64,000 nucleotides of DNA, from the NCBI RefSeq assembly GCF_004217445.1, contig NZ_SHKX01000012.1, forward strand, positions 525,224 to 589,223, in the 5' to 3' direction. The notes beneath the pieces are model-generated. The model had not been told where the DNA came from. It did no database searches and saw only the letters and a program-made list of their open reading frames with translations. The DNA comes from Fluviicoccus keumensis. Its GTDB lineage: Bacteria; Pseudomonadota; Gammaproteobacteria; Pseudomonadales; Moraxellaceae. The translations under genes were made by a program, and so were the position numbers. Shown in pieces: positions 60,947-64,000 of the stretch (position 1 is the first letter of the stretch; each line of letters begins with the position of its first letter).

Positions 60947-61136
60947 GACGCGGGTCCGGGCTGGGGGCTGGTTGCTTTAGTTTTGACCGGTTTGGGGGGA
61001 TTGGCAAGGTGACATGGGGGTTTGGGCGACGGGAGGTGTCGCGGGGTGAGGCGAATCAGGTCATGCGTTGATGAAAGGCCGGTCTGGGGATCGGCCTGGA
61101 CTTCAACGTGGAGAACACATGAGGGGGGGGGGAACG

Positions 61137-61580
61137 TTACAGACCGCCTGCCCGGGCCCAATACTCCGTGGCGGCAATATAGGTCAGGGCAAAGAGCGGG
61201 ATGTTTGAAAGGACGAACAGGACGAACCTGAGTTCGATTTTATTGACGAGAGCCTGCAGAAGGCTATGCGCGACTCGCAGGATGACATAGGCCCAAGCCA
61301 GCCCCACGCTAATCTCGGTATTCACGGATAGCAGCGAAAGGGTAATGGCGATGGCATAAAAAATGGTGGGCTGTTCCATCAGATGGTTGTAGTTGTCCGC
61401 TTTCCACCGCACGTTGGGCGGAAGCAGCGCCATCTGTTCTCCGCGTGGGGCGTTCGGATCGGGCTTCATGTTGGCCGCGAACATTGCCGGGATTCGGGTT
61501 GCGTACATCCAGATCCACATCACCATGGACCATGCGACAAGGGCTATGACGGGGCCAAGCATGGCTACGGAAACGGACAT
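61137..61580 (-). CDS. MAPEG family membrane protein
   Basis: 147 residues, four hydrophobic helices. WKADNYNHLMEQPTIFYA is the MAPEG glutathione/eicosanoid-binding signature. Bacterial members are usually glutathione transferase-like; substrate unknown. The chosen ATG has GGGAG 6 nt upstream. It lies just outside the cassette region and lacks an attC of its own. Confidence 0.85.
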   Translation of the reverse strand: MSVSVAMLGPVIALVAWSMVMWIWMYATRIPAMFAANMKPDPNAPRGEQMALLPPNVRWKADNYNHLMEQPTIFYAIAITLSLLSVNTEISVGLAWAYVILRVAHSLLQALVNKIELRFVLFVLSNIPLFALTYIAATEYWARAGGL

Positions 61581-61732
61581 GATCATCTCCCGAATGATGA
61601 GGGGCAGTTTGGGGATACTAGCGCGGCTGACTATATCGGAACAGACCTTGGCGGTTCACTGTCCCGAAGAGTCTTCGCCGGCAATTCCTATTGAAGAGGA
61701 AGCATGTATTCATCACGACATCCTCATCAGAT

Positions 61733-61828
61733 GCATTAAGTTCTCTAGTCGTGAAGGGTGCCAACACTGACCATGAAGATGCCGAAGGCATGGCCAGTGT
61801 TGGCGTCCACTTGACCAACCAGTTAGGC
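61733..61828 (-). repeat. attC-like site 2 (degenerate 3' end)
   Basis: Read on the minus strand: GCCTAAC at the 5' end, then GGTCAAGTGGACGCC and a nearly perfect 15-bp inner stem (GCCAACACTGGCCAT / ATGGTCAGTGTTGGC). The 3' end, expected GTTAGGC, is degraded (CTTAATGC). It starts 27 bp after the stop of the HEPN-like gene. The lost end fits the last cassette of an array. Confidence 0.6.
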
Positions 61829-61855
61829 ATTTTAGTAGGCGCGTGTTTTGGGGTC

Positions 61856-63097
61856 TTACGGGTTATTTAATTCATGATCTTTTTCGATGCAAAGCGCGGC
61901 AAGCCACTTTAAAAATGGTAGGGCTGGCGCCACGTTTTGCGACTGGCTTGAGTATGGCTCAAAGATGGCCGTGGTTTTGCCTTTTCGGGTTTTCTTTGAG
62001 TGCACGATTGCGCACCGAATCTCGTATAGCCATCGCCCAAGCTCATTTATATTTTCTGACTTACTAGCGGGCGCGAACTTTGATATCTCTACGCTGGACG
62101 AAGACTTTATGTTTGACCTAAGTTTCGCGGTTAGTGAAGGCTCCTGTGCTGCAATGAAGTTCTCTATGTCTTCGCAGGTTGCAAGTAACTCCACCACGCA
62201 TTTTATCTGTTCGATTTCTACTTTTGCTTGCTTACTCAGTAGGATTGGCGCCTCTTCAAAGTAATACTCTAGAACGTTGTAGAACCCAACAAATGCCAAG
62301 AGAAAATTCTGCTCTTTCAAGCCCGAGAAGTAATACGACAGCAGAAGTGGGCTGTATTCTTTCACAAGCCTTATATGCCTCACGGGGATGGACTCAATGG
62401 CTGTTTCCGTTGTGCTTGATTTTATGTCGACGGAAGCGCAGCCTGGTTTTATGTCTCTGGTTGTTAGATGGTCAATTTTTTGAGCTTGATAGTAATCTAT
62501 TAACCCGTAATCTGGCTTGAGTAGTCGCAGTTTCCCCATGTAGCCAACGGCATCCTCGGTTGGTGAAACGAACACAGAGACCTTTTTGTTTAGAAGATTG
62601 CTCATTGAGTTGAGGTAGGACTGGAATATGGGGTCGCTGTAGTTCTTTACAATGCACCAGTCGCTAAAGTCGGTGTCGTCTGTTGGGTCTAGCGACTTAA
62701 TCCAGTGCACCGATTTGTCATTCAGAGAATCGAGTACTAGCGCCTCTGTATTGCGCTGGTCATACTGCATGTAAAAGTCGCAAACATCGGACTCCCAGTA
62801 TTTTCCTTCAACGAGTTTGGTTGATACCTTTGATTCTTTGTTGAGTTTGCTATACTCAAATAGATAATTATCAACAAGATACTCCATCTGCTGATGCGTA
62901 AGCGCCGCGTCCCCGTGCTCGAAACGGATTTCCGCTACGGACTCTAGTTGCTCCAAGTAATAAAATGCTTGAGCGGTAATCAAAGGCTCGCCATGAATCG
63001 TTGGATGCACTAGCACCTTGTGACTTAACCCTTCGAACATCAGTAATTCGGAGAGACCTACGCTGTTTGCAAGTTGGAGCTTTACATTTAATGCCAT
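61856..63097 (-). CDS. HEPN-like protein in an integron-type cassette
   Basis: 413 residues; no family recognised over the N-terminal 230 residues. The C-terminal 180 residues are mostly helical with R361-C-A-I-V-H366, the Rx4H motif of HEPN ribonucleases. The ATG is 7 nt after the end of attC site 1 and the stop 27 nt before attC site 2, the compact layout of a cassette. AT-rich. An RNase in defence is suggested by motif and context only. Confidence 0.6.
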   Translation of the reverse strand: MALNVKLQLANSVGLSELLMFEGLSHKVLVHPTIHGEPLITAQAFYYLEQLESVAEIRFEHGDAALTHQQMEYLVDNYLFEYSKLNKESKVSTKLVEGKYWESDVCDFYMQYDQRNTEALVLDSLNDKSVHWIKSLDPTDDTDFSDWCIVKNYSDPIFQSYLNSMSNLLNKKVSVFVSPTEDAVGYMGKLRLLKPDYGLIDYYQAQKIDHLTTRDIKPGCASVDIKSSTTETAIESIPVRHIRLVKEYSPLLLSYYFSGLKEQNFLLAFVGFYNVLEYYFEEAPILLSKQAKVEIEQIKCVVELLATCEDIENFIAAQEPSLTAKLRSNIKSSSSVEISKFAPASKSENINELGRWLYEIRCAIVHSKKTRKGKTTAIFEPYSSQSQNVAPALPFLKWLAALCIEKDHELNNP

Positions 63098-63104
63098 ATT
63101 GAAT

Positions 63105-63227
63105 GCCTAACTACACGCTAAGGGGTAACACCCCACACCAAAATGTAACCCTGCCCGTTTGCCAACGCAATCAAAAAATACCCCATAAGCGGCTGGGATG
63201 TTATCCCACTTGAGCGCAAAGTTAGAA
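63105..63227 (-). repeat. attC-like site 1, VCR-like
   Basis: 123 bp. Minus strand starts with TTCTAAC and ends with perfect GTTAGGC; the inner arms CGCTCAAGTGGGATAACATCCC and GGGGTGTTACCCCTTAGCG pair with unpaired extra bases on one arm, as attC sites do. The ends resemble the Vibrio cholerae repeat (TAACAAACGCCTCAAGAGGGA..CCCCTTAGGCGGGCGTTA), and length matches it. Confidence 0.75.
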
Positions 63228-63233
63228 AGCAAG

Positions 63234-63944
63234 CTACCAACTTGGCTGCGGATTCGGCCATGGATTATTAACGAAATGAGATTGCATTTCAGCAAATTTT
63301 TGGCTTTTTACCTGCTCACCATGAGTGTAATAGAAATTATGGTCACCAGATGCTTCGCACATGGCTTTGACCGCTTGATCGAAGCTTGCGTTCTTATAGA
63401 AAAGGTGGTTGTAAAACGCCATATACGCCACTGTGACATCTGATTGGAAGACTGCACCAGTATTTCCAATAAGCACACTAAATGCGCTGTCGAACGCATT
63501 TGCCATATTAGTGCCGTTAAATCCGTTACATGAAGCCATGCAAACATACGGATCATGGCCTTTTACATAGTTATGCGTTAGCAACAGGCTCCGTAAATCT
63601 TGCCAACTCAAGAAAGCTCCATCAGTTAAACCAACACCCATGGGTGCACCATGCATACATAGATGTATAATCGGAATGGCATTGATGTTAGTAGATGGTT
63701 GCATTTGCCGAATTGATTCTGGGAGTCGAGTCGTCAGAGCAGATCGGAAATTTTCATTGCTTGTAGCAAGTGTGTAAAAACAAGGAATTCTGATTGCTCT
63801 AAGGGCATCCCTCAAAGCCATTCCTATGCTGTAGCCATCGTAAAGATCATGATGGGACGGTGAGTCAACAAGAAAGACAAATGGCTGATTAACAATCTGG
63901 CTTATAGGGGAATGGCACTTACTTAAGCTTTTTCGGGTGGCCAT
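63234..63944 (-). CDS. Caspase/CHAT-like peptidase in an integron-type cassette
   Basis: 236 residues from the ATG chosen; two in-frame TTG codons up to 8 codons earlier are alternatives. The order strand-His-strand-Cys fits the caspase fold: H98-G in IIHLCMHG, C139 in CMASCNG, then a C-terminal IGNTGAVFQSDV..AFYNHLFY helix as in CHAT domains. No signal peptide. The stop is 6 nt before attC site 1. The family and substrate are unproven. Confidence 0.65.
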   Translation of the reverse strand: MATRKSLSKCHSPISQIVNQPFVFLVDSPSHHDLYDGYSIGMALRDALRAIRIPCFYTLATSNENFRSALTTRLPESIRQMQPSTNINAIPIIHLCMHGAPMGVGLTDGAFLSWQDLRSLLLTHNYVKGHDPYVCMASCNGFNGTNMANAFDSAFSVLIGNTGAVFQSDVTVAYMAFYNHLFYKNASFDQAVKAMCEASGDHNFYYTHGEQVKSQKFAEMQSHFVNNPWPNPQPSW

Positions 63945-64000
63945 TTCGCCGGATCTCTTCAATCGCAATCTTCCTCGGTTTTGTCAGCATCGGATAGGGT

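Noticed and set aside
60947..61136. LexA box upstream of umuD
   Set aside because: No CTGT and ACAG with 8-bp spacing found on either strand.
61618..61830. Small minus-strand reading frame between MAPEG and the HEPN-like gene
   Set aside because: It lies across the attC-like site and has no recognisable protein features.

Overview
The window reads as chromosomal DNA of a GC-rich Gram-negative gammaproteobacterium, most likely from the Pseudomonadales and perhaps a high-GC relative of Moraxellaceae. The placement is an inference from gene content: CSLREA/GlyGly-CTERM rhombotarget proteins and a DcaP-like porin (both familiar from Acinetobacter), the dcd-mrp/metG cluster, DUF1285, RapA, ETF-ubiquinone oxidoreductase, and an Acs plus CrbR/CrbS-like acetate circuit. 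No rRNA, tRNA, CRISPR array, transposase or prophage module was seen.

Layout. 0.1-5 kb: three coupled genes for two rhombosortase-type surface proteins and a DUF2057 protein. 5-9 kb: dcd and mrp, divergent from metG. 8.9-10.5 kb: an AT-rich patch with a tandem pair of unknown small proteins and a membrane protein. 10.5-18.7 kb: a thioesterase/DUF4334 pair divergent from a TetR regulator, a DUF1615 lipoprotein, a UvrD-like helicase, a YceK-type lipoprotein, a class D beta-lactamase and a porin. 18.9-27.7 kb: acs, its probable CrbR/CrbS regulators and small metabolic genes. 27.8-41.2 kb: mostly housekeeping genes (Crp-family regulator, tcdA, rluA, rapA, hydrolases, ETF-QO) and a cyclase-like/ankyrin-like pair. 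41.3-43.6 kb: two paralogous unknown genes with a sharp internal GC shift.

43.7-58.5 kb is a complete copper/silver resistance island. One side (minus strand) carries a TolC-type protein, a Tat-exported multicopper oxidase, a CusF-like protein, a cytochrome c, a Met-rich periplasmic protein and a P-type ATPase. The other side (plus strand) carries cusR-cusS-cusC-cusB-cusA. A palindromic copper box lies between the two divergent units. Together they would sense periplasmic copper, oxidise Cu(I), bind it in the periplasm, and export it across the inner membrane and then out of the cell.

58.5-61.6 kb holds a third member of the small AT-rich family, umuDC and a MAPEG protein. The last 2.3 kb looks like the end of an integron cassette array. 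Two minus-strand genes, one with a caspase/CHAT-like His-Cys pair and one with a HEPN-type Rx4H motif, are each followed by an attC-like site. The first site is 123 bp and resembles the Vibrio cholerae repeat. This is the most unusual part of the window, and the array probably continues past its right edge.
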